This document shows, piece after piece, positions 34,931 to 43,715 of a DNA stretch of 45,790 nt. A program made the translations under genes and the position numbers. Where the stretch lies: positions 1-45,790 of the forward strand of contig JAGXQV010000190.1 of assembly GCA_018336195.1 (NCBI GenBank), given 5' to 3'. How positions within the stretch are numbered: the stretch's first letter is position 1; each line of letters begins with the position of its first letter. The DNA comes from Sulfuricella sp. (lineage in GTDB: Bacteria; Pseudomonadota; Gammaproteobacteria; Burkholderiales; Sulfuricellaceae). The notes beneath the pieces are model-generated. The model was not told the DNA's origin and ran no database searches. It saw nothing but the letters and a program-made list of their open reading frames with translations.

Positions 34931-37765
34931 ATGAGCACAATGAACGACATGCAGGGCAATTCCTGGCTGTTCGGCGGCAACGCGCCTTTCGTCGAGGAAT
35001 TGTACGAGAACTACCTGGCCAACCCGGATAGCGTCGAGGAAGAATGGCGCGCCTATTTCGAGAAGCTGCGTCACGCTTCCGGCAGCCTGACCCGCGAAAT
35101 CGCCCACGCGCCGATCCGCGAATCCTTCATCCAGCGCGCCAAGCAGCCGCCCGCCGCGAGTCCGGCATTGGTCTGCAATCCGCTGATGGAACTGGAGCGC
35201 AAGCAGGTCAAGGTGCTGGAACTCATCACCGCCTATCGCTTCCTCGGGGTGCGCCACGCCACCGTCGATCCGCTGCACCGCTTCGAGCGCCCGGAAGTCC
35301 CCGAACTCGAACCGTCCTTCCATGGTCTCGGCGATGCCGACATGACCTCGGTGTTCAACACCGGCAACCTGATCGGCCCGGAAAAGGCCACCCTCGCCGA
35401 AATCCTGCAAATCCTGAGGATCACCTACTGCGGCAACCTCGGCTCGGAATACCGCTACATCAGCGACAGCGAACAGAAAACCTGGCTGCAGCACGAAATC
35501 GAAGGCTGCCGCGCGCGCATCACTTTCACCGCCGACCAGAAACGCCTGATCCTGCAGCGCCTCACCGCCGCCGAAACCCTGGAAAAATACCTGCACACCC
35601 GTTTCACCGGGCAAAAGCGCTTTTCCCTGGAAGGCGGCGAAACCCTGATTCCCTTGCTCGACCACTTGGTGCAACTGGCCGGCGACAAGGGCGTCCAGGA
35701 AATGGTGATCGGCATGGCCCATCGCGGCCGCCTCAACGTGCTGGTCAACACCGTGTGCAAGCAGCCCGGCGAATTGTTCCAAGAATTCGAAGGCGTCCAT
35801 GGTCACGACGAACACATCACCACCGGCGACGTGAAATACCATCAGGGCTTCTCTTCGGATATCGCCACCGCCCACGGCGCGGTGCACCTGACCCTGGCTT
35901 TCAATCCCTCGCACCTGGAAATCATCAACCCGGTGGTGGAAGGCTCGGTGCGCGCCCGCCAACAGCGGCGTGGCGACATGACCGGCGATATCGTCATGCC
36001 GGTACTGATCCACGGCGACGCGGCGTTCTCCGGCCAGGGCGTGGTCATGGAAACCCTGGCGATGTCGCAGACCCGTGGCTTCGCTACCGGCGGCACCATC
36101 CACGTGGTGGTCAATAACCAGATCGGTTTCACCACTTCCGATACCCGCGACACCCGCTCCAGTCTGTATTGCACCGACATTGCCAAGATGGTCGATGCAC
36201 CGATTTTCCACGTCAATGGCGACGACCCGGAAACCGTGCTGCTGGCGGTGGAAATCGCCCTGGATTTCCGCACCAAATTCCACAAGGACGTGGTGATCGA
36301 CCTGATGTGCTTCCGCAAGCTCGGCCACAACGAGCAGGACGAGCCGATGGTCACCCAGCCGCTGATGTACAAGAAAATCGCCAAGCATCCCGGCACCCGC
36401 AAGGTTTACGCCGACGCACTGATCGACCAGGGCGTGATTTCCATTCAGGAACCCGAGCGGATGATCGACGATTACCGCAAGGGTCTGGACGAAGGCGTGC
36501 TGCGCCACCGCCCGGTGTTGACCAATTTCCAGCAATCCTACGCTACCCACTGGGCGCCGTTTAAAAGCTCGAACTGGAATGCCCAGGCCAACACCGCCGT
36601 GCCGAAGAAAGACCTGAAGCGCCTCACGCAGATTCTTACCACGGTACCGGATAACTTCAAGCTCCATCCGCGCGTCGAGAAGATCCTCGCCGACCGCCGC
36701 CTGATGGGCGAAGGCAAGCTGGGGCTGGATTGGGGGATGGCGGAAAACCTCGCCTATGCCTCGCTGCTGGAAAACGGCTACGGGGTGCGGATTTCCGGTC
36801 AGGACAGCGGACGCGGCACCTTCTTCCATCGCCACGCCGTGCTGCACGACCAGAACCGCGAAAAATGGAATGACGGCGCGTACATCCCCCTGCAGAACAT
36901 TGCGCCCAACCAGCCGCATTTCCTGGTGATCGACGCCCTGCTCTCGGAAGAAGCGGTGCTCGGTTTCGAATACGGCTACTCCACCGCCGAACCCAACCAT
37001 TTAGTCATTTGGGAAGCCCAGTTCGGCGACTTCGCCAACGGCGCGCAAGTGGTGATCGACCAGTTTATCTGCGCCGGCGAAACCAAGTGGGGACGCCTGT
37101 GCGGGGTGGTGATGATGCTGCCGCACGGCTACGAAGGGCAGGGGCCGGAACATTCCTCGGCGCGCCTGGAGCGCTACCTGCAACTGTGCGCCGAATACAA
37201 CATGCAGGTGTGCGTGCCCAGCACCCCGGCGCAGATGTTCCACATGCTGCGCCGCCAGATGATCCGCCCCTACCGCAAGCCGCTTATCATCATGAGTCCC
37301 AAGAGCATGTTGCGCCACAAGGAATCGGTCTCCACGCTGGAAGACTTCTCCGAGGGCGGATTCCAGGGGCTTATCCCGGAACGTGAAAAGATGGACCCCA
37401 AGGCTGTCAAGCGCATCGTGCTGTGCTGCGGCAAGGTCTATTACGACCTGCTCGCGGAGCGCCGCGACAAGAAAATCGACAACGTGCCGATTCTGCGCGT
37501 CGAGCAGCTTTACCCCTTCCCCCACGAGGAATTCGCCGCCGAACTGAAGCGCTACAACAAGGCCGTGGAAATCGTCTGGGCACAGGAAGAACCCAAGAAC
37601 CAGGGCGCTTGGTACGCCATCCAGCACTACCTGCGCCAACACATGAAGAACAACCAGACGCTTGCCCTGGCCAGCCGTAAATCCGCCGCCTCGCCGGCGG
37701 TCGGCTACCTGGCCGAGCACCTGGAACAACAGAAGGCGCTGGTCAGACACGCGCTGGGAATTTGA
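34931..37765 (+). CDS. odhA: 2-oxoglutarate dehydrogenase E1 component
   Basis: This 944-aa thiamine-diphosphate enzyme decarboxylates 2-oxoglutarate and succinylates the lipoyl group of E2. The N-terminus (SWLFGGNAPFVEELYENYLANPDSVEEEW) is the E2/E3-binding start typical of E1o. GMAHRGRLNVLVN, HVNGDDPETV and CFRKLGHNEQDEP carry ThDP/Mg2+ and active-site residues, and GQDSGRGTFFHRHAVLHDQ lies in the pyrimidine-binding domain. ATG 34931, with a perfect AAGGAGGTGA, is chosen over an upstream frame that reads through repeat DNA. The gene is first of an odhA-odhB-lpd set whose gaps hold REP-like hairpins. Confidence 0.97.
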   Translation: MSTMNDMQGNSWLFGGNAPFVEELYENYLANPDSVEEEWRAYFEKLRHASGSLTREIAHAPIRESFIQRAKQPPAASPALVCNPLMELERKQVKVLELITAYRFLGVRHATVDPLHRFERPEVPELEPSFHGLGDADMTSVFNTGNLIGPEKATLAEILQILRITYCGNLGSEYRYISDSEQKTWLQHEIEGCRARITFTADQKRLILQRLTAAETLEKYLHTRFTGQKRFSLEGGETLIPLLDHLVQLAGDKGVQEMVIGMAHRGRLNVLVNTVCKQPGELFQEFEGVHGHDEHITTGDVKYHQGFSSDIATAHGAVHLTLAFNPSHLEIINPVVEGSVRARQQRRGDMTGDIVMPVLIHGDAAFSGQGVVMETLAMSQTRGFATGGTIHVVVNNQIGFTTSDTRDTRSSLYCTDIAKMVDAPIFHVNGDDPETVLLAVEIALDFRTKFHKDVVIDLMCFRKLGHNEQDEPMVTQPLMYKKIAKHPGTRKVYADALIDQGVISIQEPERMIDDYRKGLDEGVLRHRPVLTNFQQSYATHWAPFKSSNWNAQANTAVPKKDLKRLTQILTTVPDNFKLHPRVEKILADRRLMGEGKLGLDWGMAENLAYASLLENGYGVRISGQDSGRGTFFHRHAVLHDQNREKWNDGAYIPLQNIAPNQPHFLVIDALLSEEAVLGFEYGYSTAEPNHLVIWEAQFGDFANGAQVVIDQFICAGETKWGRLCGVVMMLPHGYEGQGPEHSSARLERYLQLCAEYNMQVCVPSTPAQMFHMLRRQMIRPYRKPLIIMSPKSMLRHKESVSTLEDFSEGGFQGLIPEREKMDPKAVKRIVLCCGKVYYDLLAERRDKKIDNVPILRVEQLYPFPHEEFAAELKRYNKAVEIVWAQEEPKNQGAWYAIQHYLRQHMKNNQTLALASRKSAASPAVGYLAEHLEQQKALVRHALGI

Positions 37766-37770
37766 AATTG

Positions 37771-37850
37771 GTAGGGTGGACACGGCTTTATCGTGTCCAC
37801 GCGGATGCGTAAACAAATCGCGTGGACACAAAAAACCGTGTCCACCCTAC
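37771..37850. repeat. GTAGGGTGGACACGG...CCGTGTCCACCCTAC repeat, copy 1
   Basis: The perfect outer arms GTAGGGTGGACACGG and CCGTGTCCACCCTAC enclose inner CGTGTCCACGCG and CGCGTGGACAC arms. A second copy is at 45631-45712. Confidence 0.9.
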
Positions 37851-37870
37851 AACTCTTGGAATTTGAAAAT

Positions 37871-37946
37871 GTAGGGCGCAATAGCGAAGCGTATTGCGCC
37901 GCATGCAACGTTCGGCGCATTACGGCTACCGCCTAATGCGCCCTAC
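37871..37946. repeat. GTAGGGCGCAATA...TGCGCCCTAC palindromic repeat
   Basis: GTAGGGCGCA pairs with TGCGCCCTAC. Inner parts (AATAGCGAAGCGTATTGCGCC and GGCGCATTACGGCTACCGCCTAATG) pair in several ways. It sits only 20 bp after another GTAG-tipped repeat and 19 bp before odhB. Confidence 0.87.
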
Positions 37947-37965
37947 AGAAAAACAAGGAGGCAAC

Positions 37966-39156
37966 ATGCAAATCGAAGTCAAAGTCCCGGCTCTGTCCGA
38001 ATCCGTATCCGAAGCCACCTTGCTGGCCTGGCACAAGAAGCCCGGCGAAGCGGTCAAGCGCGGCGAAAACCTGATCGACATCGAAACCGACAAAGTGGTG
38101 CTGGAACTGCCCGCCCCGCAGGACGGCGTCCTCGCCCAGATCATCAAGGGTGACGGTTCCCTGGTGGCGAGCGGTGAAGTGATCGCCATGATCGATACCG
38201 AAGCCAAGGCTGCCGCTGCCCCTGCCGAAGCGCCCAAGGCGGCTGCCCCCGCGCCGAAAGCCGCCGCCGAAGCGGTGCTGAGTCCGGCGGCAAGCAAGAT
38301 CGCTGCGGAAAACGCCGTCGATGCCGCCAAGATCGCCGGTTCGGGCCGCGACGGGCGCGTCACCAAGGGCGACGTGCTGGCGAGCCTGGACAAGAGCGTC
38401 AAGGCCGCACCGCCGGCTGCCGCCATTCCGCCGGTCGAGTTGGCGGTTGCCGGCGACCGTCCCGAGCAGCGCGTGCCGATGACCCGCCTGCGCGCCCGCA
38501 TCGCCGAACGCCTGATCCAGTCGCAGCAGACCGCGGCGATCCTCACCACCTTCAACGAACTGAACATGGCGCCGGTGATGGAACTGCGCAATCGCCACAA
38601 GGACCGTTTCGAGAAGGAGCACGGCGTCAAGCTGGGCTTCATGTCGTTCTTCGTCAAGGCGGCGGTGCAGGCGCTCAAGAAATTCCCGGTGGTCAACGCC
38701 AGCGTGGACGGTAACGACATCGTCTATCACGGCTACCAGGACATCGGTATCGCGGTGGGCAGTCCGCGCGGCCTGGTGGTGCCGATCCTACGCAACGCCG
38801 AGCAGATGTCGTTCGCCGACATCGAACGGAAAATCGGCGAATTCGGCGCCAAGGCCAAGGACGGCAAGCTCACTCTCGAAGAGCTTTCCGGCGGCACCTT
38901 CTCGATCTCCAACGGCGGCACCTTCGGCTCGATGATGTCCACCCCCATCATCAATCCGCCCCAATCGGCGATTCTCGGCATGCATGCCACCAAGGAACGC
39001 CCGGTGGTGGAAAATGGCCAGATCGTCATCCGCCCCATGATGTACCTGGCGCTGTCCTACGACCACCGCATCATCGACGGCCGCGAAGCGGTGCTGACCC
39101 TGGTCGAGATCAAGGAGGCGCTGGAAGACCCGGCGCGCCTGCTGTTGGGACTGTAA
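37966..39156 (+). CDS. odhB: 2-oxoglutarate dehydrogenase E2 (dihydrolipoyl succinyltransferase)
   Basis: This 396-aa core subunit moves succinyl from lipoyl-Lys to CoA. It has one lipoyl domain (residues 1-75; lipoylated Lys in [10 protein letters not shown]), an Ala/Pro-rich linker (about 80-105), a peripheral subunit-binding domain ([25 protein letters not shown]) and a catalytic domain with the active-site motif [13 protein letters not shown] near the C-terminus. AAGGAGG precedes ATG 37966. A frame extending upstream reads through a REP-like hairpin and is rejected. Confidence 0.97.
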   Translation: MQIEVKVPALSESVSEATLLAWHKKPGEAVKRGENLIDIETDKVVLELPAPQDGVLAQIIKGDGSLVASGEVIAMIDTEAKAAAAPAEAPKAAAPAPKAAAEAVLSPAASKIAAENAVDAAKIAGSGRDGRVTKGDVLASLDKSVKAAPPAAAIPPVELAVAGDRPEQRVPMTRLRARIAERLIQSQQTAAILTTFNELNMAPVMELRNRHKDRFEKEHGVKLGFMSFFVKAAVQALKKFPVVNASVDGNDIVYHGYQDIGIAVGSPRGLVVPILRNAEQMSFADIERKIGEFGAKAKDGKLTLEELSGGTFSISNGGTFGSMMSTPIINPPQSAILGMHATKERPVVENGQIVIRPMMYLALSYDHRIIDGREAVLTLVEIKEALEDPARLLLGL

Positions 39157-39199
39157 TTCCATTTCATGATCGCAACCGCCCTTTCCCGCGCTGTCGCGC

Positions 39200-39225
39200 C
39201 CCCTCTCCCGCAAGCAGGAGAGGGG
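39200..39225. repeat. CCCCTCTCCC hairpin between odhB and lpd
   Basis: CCCCTCTCC pairs, with one mismatch, with GGAGAGGGG around a GCAAGCA-type loop. It is related to the hairpin pair at 18912-19027. Confidence 0.75.
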
Positions 39226-39256
39226 CTGGGGGAGAGGGAAAAATTGGGAGTAAAAC

Positions 39257-40684
39257 ATGGCAAAATCCTACGACGTGGTAGTTATCGGCGGCGGCCCCGG
39301 CGGGTACGTGGCGGCCATCCGCTGCGCGCAACTGGGCCTCAACACGGCCTGCATCGACGAATGGAAGAATGACGAGGGCAAGCCCGCGCTGGGCGGCACC
39401 TGCCTCAACGTCGGGTGCATTCCCTCCAAGGCGTTGCTGGAATCCTCGGAAAACTTCGAGCGTATCAGCCACACTTTCCCGGCACACGGCATCAGCGTGA
39501 GCAATCCGAGCATCGACATCGGCAAGATGCTGGCGCGCAAGGCCAAGATCGTCAAAACCCTGACCGGCGGCATCGAGATGTTGTTCAAGAAAAACAAGGT
39601 GACGCGCCTGCACGGCCATGGGCGTTTCGTCGGTGGCGGCGAACCGTGGCATGTGGAAATCGAGGCCGACGGCAAGACCGAATTCATCGAGGCGCGCCAC
39701 GTCATCGTCGCCACCGGCTCGGCGCCGCGCCAATTGCCGGTCGCGCCGTTCGACGGCGAGCGCATCGTGGATAACGCCGGAGCGCTCAAATTCGCCGAAG
39801 TGCCGGCCAGGCTCGGTGTCATCGGCGCCGGGGTGATCGGCCTGGAGTTGGGCAGCGTGTGGCACCGCCTGGGCGCGGAAGTCACCGTGCTGGAAGCGGG
39901 TGACGCCTTCCTCGCCGCCGCCGACGAGCAGGTCGCGGCGGAAGCGCGTAAGCAGTTGACCAAGCAGGGGCTGAAAATCCATACCGGGGTGAAAATCGCC
40001 TCCGCCAAGGCCACCAAGAAAAACGTCACGGTCGAGTACCAAACCTCGGACGGAACCACGGTCAAGGAAACCTTCGACCGCCTGCTGGTCGCCGCCGGGC
40101 GCCTGCCGCATACCGACGGCCTGGGCGCCGACCGGGTCGGCCTGAAAGTCGACGGGCGCGGCTTCATCGAAGCGGACGAGCATTGCCATACCAACCTGCA
40201 TAACGTGTGGGCGATCGGCGACGTTGTGCGCGGCCCGATGCTCGCCCACAAGGCCAGCGAGGAGGGCGTGATGGTCGCCGAACTGATTGCCGGCCAGGCG
40301 GGGCATGTCAATTACGGCGCGATTCCCTTCGTCATCTACACTTCCCCGGAAATCGCCTGGGTCGGCAAGACCGAGCAGGAATTGAAAATCGCCGGGGTTG
40401 CCTATGAGAAGGGCCAGTTTCCCTTCGCCGCCAACGGACGCGCTCACGCCATGGAAGAAGCGGTGGGATTCGTCAAGTTCCTTGCCGATGCCAAGACCGA
40501 CGAACTGCTGGGGGTGCACATCGTCGGTCCCCATGCCTCCGAATTGATTGCCGAAGCGGTGGTGGCGCTGGAGTTCCGCGCCGCCGCCGAGGACATCGCG
40601 CGCATCGTCCACGCCCATCCCTCGCTCGCCGAATCCATGCACGAAGCCGCGCTGGGCGTGGCGAAGCGGACCATCCACATTTGA
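39257..40684 (+). CDS. lpdA: Dihydrolipoyl dehydrogenase (E3)
   Basis: This 475-aa flavoprotein reoxidises dihydrolipoyl groups of E2 with NAD+. It shows the FAD-binding [14 protein letters not shown] (residues 8-21), the redox disulfide in [13 protein letters not shown], an NAD-binding [16 protein letters not shown], and the C-terminal dimer-interface His-Glu pair in [13 protein letters not shown]. Length is normal. It completes the oxoglutarate dehydrogenase set after odhB and is likely also usable by other 2-oxoacid dehydrogenases. A TTGGGAG-type ribosome-binding site lies just upstream of the ATG. Confidence 0.97.
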   Translation: MAKSYDVVVIGGGPGGYVAAIRCAQLGLNTACIDEWKNDEGKPALGGTCLNVGCIPSKALLESSENFERISHTFPAHGISVSNPSIDIGKMLARKAKIVKTLTGGIEMLFKKNKVTRLHGHGRFVGGGEPWHVEIEADGKTEFIEARHVIVATGSAPRQLPVAPFDGERIVDNAGALKFAEVPARLGVIGAGVIGLELGSVWHRLGAEVTVLEAGDAFLAAADEQVAAEARKQLTKQGLKIHTGVKIASAKATKKNVTVEYQTSDGTTVKETFDRLLVAAGRLPHTDGLGADRVGLKVDGRGFIEADEHCHTNLHNVWAIGDVVRGPMLAHKASEEGVMVAELIAGQAGHVNYGAIPFVIYTSPEIAWVGKTEQELKIAGVAYEKGQFPFAANGRAHAMEEAVGFVKFLADAKTDELLGVHIVGPHASELIAEAVVALEFRAAAEDIARIVHAHPSLAESMHEAALGVAKRTIHI

Positions 40685-40694
40685 AGAGACTGAT

Positions 40695-41837
40695 TTGAAC
40701 CACGTAGCATGGGCTGAACAGGAAACCCCGGAAGACCTGCAGTGTGCCGTCCACCTTACCCCGCGCGCCTCGCTGCCTGATTGGTATGCCTGCCACGCCG
40801 CGCAGCAGGGCTTCCGCCTGGACGGGGCGCAGCAACAGGCGGTCGCCAGCTTGCAGCGGCTTTACGACGAGTTGGCGGCGCAGGGCCACCCCGGTTGGCT
40901 GAGCCGCCTGTTCGGCGGCACTGCGGAGGTGCGCGGCCTCTACCTGTGGGGCGGGGTGGGACGCGGCAAGAGCTTCCTGATGGACGGCTTTTTCGCTTGC
41001 GCGCCGGTGGAAAAAAAGCGCCGTGTGCATTTCCACCGCTTCATGCAGGGTATTCATGCCGAACTGAAAGACCTGCCGCCCGCCCCCGACCCCCTCATCA
41101 AGGTCGCCGCACGCATCGCCGAACACGTCCGGCTGCTGTGTTTCGACGAATTTCACGTGAGCGACATCGGCGACGCCATGCTGCTGGGACGCCTGATCCG
41201 CGAACTGGTCGCCAACGGGGTGGTGTTGGTCGCCACCTCCAACAGCCGTCCCGACGACCTGTACCAGGACGGCCTGCAACGCAGTTGCTTCCTGCCCGCC
41301 ATCGCCTTGCTGAAAGCGCATCTCGATGTGGTGGAAGTCGATGGCGGCGCGGATTACCGGCTGCGCGCCCTGGAACGGGTACAAATCTACCACTGGCCGC
41401 TCGACGCGCAGGCGGAGGTCAATCTCGATTCCGCCTACTGGAGCCTGGTCGGCGAAAGCGGCATGGGCAGCGCGGTGCTGGATATCGCGGGACGCCGTCT
41501 CCTGGCGCGCCACCGCGCGCCCGGCGTGGCCTGGTTCGATTTCGAGGAACTGTGCGGTGGCCCGCACGGCCAGCCCGATTACATCGAACTGGCGCAGCGT
41601 TTCCATACCGTGCTGCTGTCCGGCGTGCCGCGTCTCGGCCCCGACCAGGAAGCCGCCGCGCGGCGCTTGACCTGGCTGGTGGATGAATTCTACGATCGCC
41701 GGGTAAAATTGCTGATCTCGGCCGCTGCCCCGATACACGATCTGTATAGCGGCAGCCACGCCGAATTCGCCCGCACCGTGAGCCGCCTCGAAGAAATGCA
41801 GACGCGGCAATATCTGGCCCAGGCGCATTTGCCGTAA
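40695..41837 (+). CDS. zapE: AFG1-family ATPase (ZapE-like)
   Basis: This 380-aa P-loop protein has Walker A GGVGRGKS at residues 86-93, Walker B LLCFDEFHV and sensor motif VATSNSRPDDLY. In E. coli ZapE interacts with FtsZ rings; in mitochondria AFG1/LACE1 helps degrade respiratory-complex subunits. The only start giving the complete conserved N-terminus is TTG 40695, preceded by GAAGAGA; no in-frame ATG occurs before the Walker A region. It starts 10 bp after lpdA, so it is probably cotranscribed with the odh genes, an arrangement common in betaproteobacteria. Confidence 0.92.
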   Translation: MNHVAWAEQETPEDLQCAVHLTPRASLPDWYACHAAQQGFRLDGAQQQAVASLQRLYDELAAQGHPGWLSRLFGGTAEVRGLYLWGGVGRGKSFLMDGFFACAPVEKKRRVHFHRFMQGIHAELKDLPPAPDPLIKVAARIAEHVRLLCFDEFHVSDIGDAMLLGRLIRELVANGVVLVATSNSRPDDLYQDGLQRSCFLPAIALLKAHLDVVEVDGGADYRLRALERVQIYHWPLDAQAEVNLDSAYWSLVGESGMGSAVLDIAGRRLLARHRAPGVAWFDFEELCGGPHGQPDYIELAQRFHTVLLSGVPRLGPDQEAAARRLTWLVDEFYDRRVKLLISAAAPIHDLYSGSHAEFARTVSRLEEMQTRQYLAQAHLP

Positions 41838-41855
41838 CGAACGGGAAAAAGTGGA

Positions 41856-42308
41856 ATGCTGGTATATCTCGATCTTTGCTGTTTTAATCGTCCTTTCGAC
41901 GAGCAAACCCAGTTGCTCGTTCGTCTCCAGACCGAGGCGAAGCTGCATGTCCAGGCGATGATACGCGAGGGTTTGCTGGAACTGGCCTGGTCGGCCATGA
42001 TCGATTTGGAGAACGCTGCCAATCCCGATCCTGATCGACGCGCTGCGGTGGCGGGATGGGCTCGGCTGGCTTCGGTCGATGTGGCGGCGAACGAGCGTGT
42101 CGAGGCGATGGCCGAAGTATTCTCCGAGTTGGGTGTGAAGGCCATGGACGCCCTTCACGTGGCGAGTGCAATCGAAGCAAATGCCGGTTATTTTCTGACT
42201 ACCGATAAAGCAGTGTTGCGGAAATTGGCGATGGAAAAACGAATTCAAATCGTCGATCCCATCGACTTTGTCCGCGACCTTGAAGGAGCGTGCGATGAGA
42301 ACGGATAG
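41856..42308 (+). CDS. PIN-domain protein, probable VapC-like toxin
   Basis: This 150-aa protein has the PIN-domain acidic pattern: an N-terminal Asp in YLDLCCFNRPFDE, central Glu in DLENAANPD, and KAMDALHVASAIEANAGYFLTTD, giving four spaced acidic residues for metal binding. PIN toxins are ribonucleases. The gene overlaps the next small gene by 14 bp, as expected for a toxin-antitoxin pair, but the toxin comes first, the reverse of classical vapBC. The ribosome-binding site is weak (GGGAAAAAG). It could alternatively be a housekeeping nuclease. Insertion between zapE and acuI suggests acquisition. Confidence 0.8.
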   Translation: MLVYLDLCCFNRPFDEQTQLLVRLQTEAKLHVQAMIREGLLELAWSAMIDLENAANPDPDRRAAVAGWARLASVDVAANERVEAMAEVFSELGVKAMDALHVASAIEANAGYFLTTDKAVLRKLAMEKRIQIVDPIDFVRDLEGACDENG

Positions 42309-42492
42309 CGAAATTCGTACTGAAGGTTTTCGAGCGTTGATGAATGCGCTTGGCGATGTCGAGGCCGAACGTTTCATTACTTTGCTCAACCGCGAGCATT
42401 TCGACTACACGGCGTGGCGCAAGGAACAGTGGAAAAATCAATCCGTTGCCGACCTGGCAGCCGAGGCAAGGGCGCTGCGACAATCCAGATAA
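42295..42492 (+). CDS. Small antitoxin-like partner of the PIN protein
   Basis: This 65-aa, mostly helical, charged protein (RTDSEIRTEGFRALMNALG, then VEAERFITLLNREHFDYTAWR) is of a type often found next to PIN-domain genes. It starts at ATG 42295 with GAAGGAG upstream, inside the end of the PIN gene, so translation is coupled. It shows no obvious ribbon-helix-helix or AbrB-like DNA-binding motif in the visible sequence, so autoregulation is uncertain. Antitoxin function is inferred from position and size. Confidence 0.75.
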   Translation: MRTDSEIRTEGFRALMNALGDVEAERFITLLNREHFDYTAWRKEQWKNQSVADLAAEARALRQSR

Positions 42493-42557
42493 CCGGGACT
42501 TGCGTCGGCGCAATGCGAGATGGCGATATCTGGACCCTCCATGAAAGAATACGCAAA

Positions 42558-43544
42558 ATGAAAAACTTCAAAGCCTTTCGTATTTACAACGACAAAGGCC
42601 CGATCCACGGGCGCTTCATCGATACCAACCTGGACGAACTGGCGTGCGGCGAAGTGGTGATTCGCAACCAGTATTCCGACGTCAATTACAAGGACGCCCT
42701 GGCCGCCACCGGCACCGGCAAGATCCTCAAGCGCTTCCCCCTGATCGGCGGGGTGGACGTGGCGGGAAGCGTCGCCGCGTCGAGCGACGCCCGCTTCAAG
42801 GAAGGCGATGCGGTGCTGGTCACCGGTTATGACTTCGGGGTCGGCCACGATGGCGGTTACGCCGAATATTCGCGCGTCCCGGCGGACTGGGTAGTGCCCC
42901 TGCCGGTGGGCCTGAGTACCTTCGAGGCGATGGCGCTCGGCACGGCGGGCTTTACCGCCGCACTGGCGGTGGAGCGCATGGAACATAACGGCCTCACCCC
43001 GGCCAGCGGCCCGGTGGTGGTGAGCGGCGCGTCGGGCGGGGTGGGCAGCGTCGCGGTGGACATCCTCGCCGGACGCGGCTACCAAGTCACGGCGATCACC
43101 GGCAAGGACGACGAACACGATTACCTGCGGCGCCTCGGTGCCGCCGAGGTGCTGTCGCGCCACACCCTGGCGATGGGCGAAAAGCCCCTGGAAAAATCCC
43201 TGTGGGCGGGTGCGGTCGATCCGGTCGGCGGTGCCACCCTGGCCTGGCTTACCCGCACCATGCAGCAGCACGGCGTGATCGCCAGTTGCGGCCTGACCGG
43301 CGGGGTCGAGGTGCATACCACGGTGATGCCTTTCATTCTGCGCGGCGTGAGCCTGCTGGGCATCGACTCGGTGCAATGCCCCATGGAATTGCGCCGCAAG
43401 ATTTGGACGCGCCTCGCTACCGACCTGCGCCCGCGCCATCTCGACGCGATGACCCAAACCATCGAATTTGCCCAATTGCCGGAGACTCTCACCGCACTGC
43501 TCAAGGGCGTGGTGAAAGGGCGGACAGTCGTGAAAATAGCATGA
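42558..43544 (+). CDS. acuI: Acrylyl-CoA reductase / YhdH-type zinc-free MDR oxidoreductase
   Basis: This 328-aa medium-chain reductase of the AcuI/YhdH group reduces acrylyl-CoA to propionyl-CoA with NADPH in characterised members. A GroES-like fold (about residues 1-120; VNYKDALAATG, GVDVAGSV) is followed by a Rossmann domain with VVSGASGGVGSVAVDILAGRGY. The zinc ligands of alcohol dehydrogenases are absent. ATG 42558 fits the family start. Propionyl-CoA synthetase lies downstream on the same strand, so the pair suggests handling of acrylate, 3-hydroxypropionate or propionate. Detoxifying acrylyl-CoA as a side product is an equally good view. Confidence 0.88.
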   Translation: MKNFKAFRIYNDKGPIHGRFIDTNLDELACGEVVIRNQYSDVNYKDALAATGTGKILKRFPLIGGVDVAGSVAASSDARFKEGDAVLVTGYDFGVGHDGGYAEYSRVPADWVVPLPVGLSTFEAMALGTAGFTAALAVERMEHNGLTPASGPVVVSGASGGVGSVAVDILAGRGYQVTAITGKDDEHDYLRRLGAAEVLSRHTLAMGEKPLEKSLWAGAVDPVGGATLAWLTRTMQQHGVIASCGLTGGVEVHTTVMPFILRGVSLLGIDSVQCPMELRRKIWTRLATDLRPRHLDAMTQTIEFAQLPETLTALLKGVVKGRTVVKIA

Positions 43545-43651
43545 TGCAGATTAGGTGACGGTAAAACGCTGGCTACCAATAAGTATTTCAAATCTATAAA
43601 CGCCGCGAGCATAGGGGAAAACCAACCAGCATCGCGGCGAAAAAACTTGGG

Positions 43652-43691
43652 GTTGGGTGATGGGGCACTTTGCCGCACCACCCCTCACCCA
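43652..43691. repeat. GATGGGG-type imperfect palindrome before prpE
   Basis: GGGTGATGGGG faces CCCCTCACCC across a short spacer. It is a degenerate member of the repeat family at 18700, 32248 and 33173. The remainder of 43545-43715 shows no clear promoter or gene. Confidence 0.6.
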
Positions 43692-43715
43692 TTACTAAAA
43701 AACGAGGAGACAACC

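Noticed and set aside
34739..37000. 753-codon antisense open frame opposite odhA
   Set aside because: odhA is unambiguous on the + strand; the reverse frame is a codon-bias shadow with no family motifs. The same holds for the long reverse frames opposite sdhA (30385-32148) and zapE/lpdA (40473-42389).
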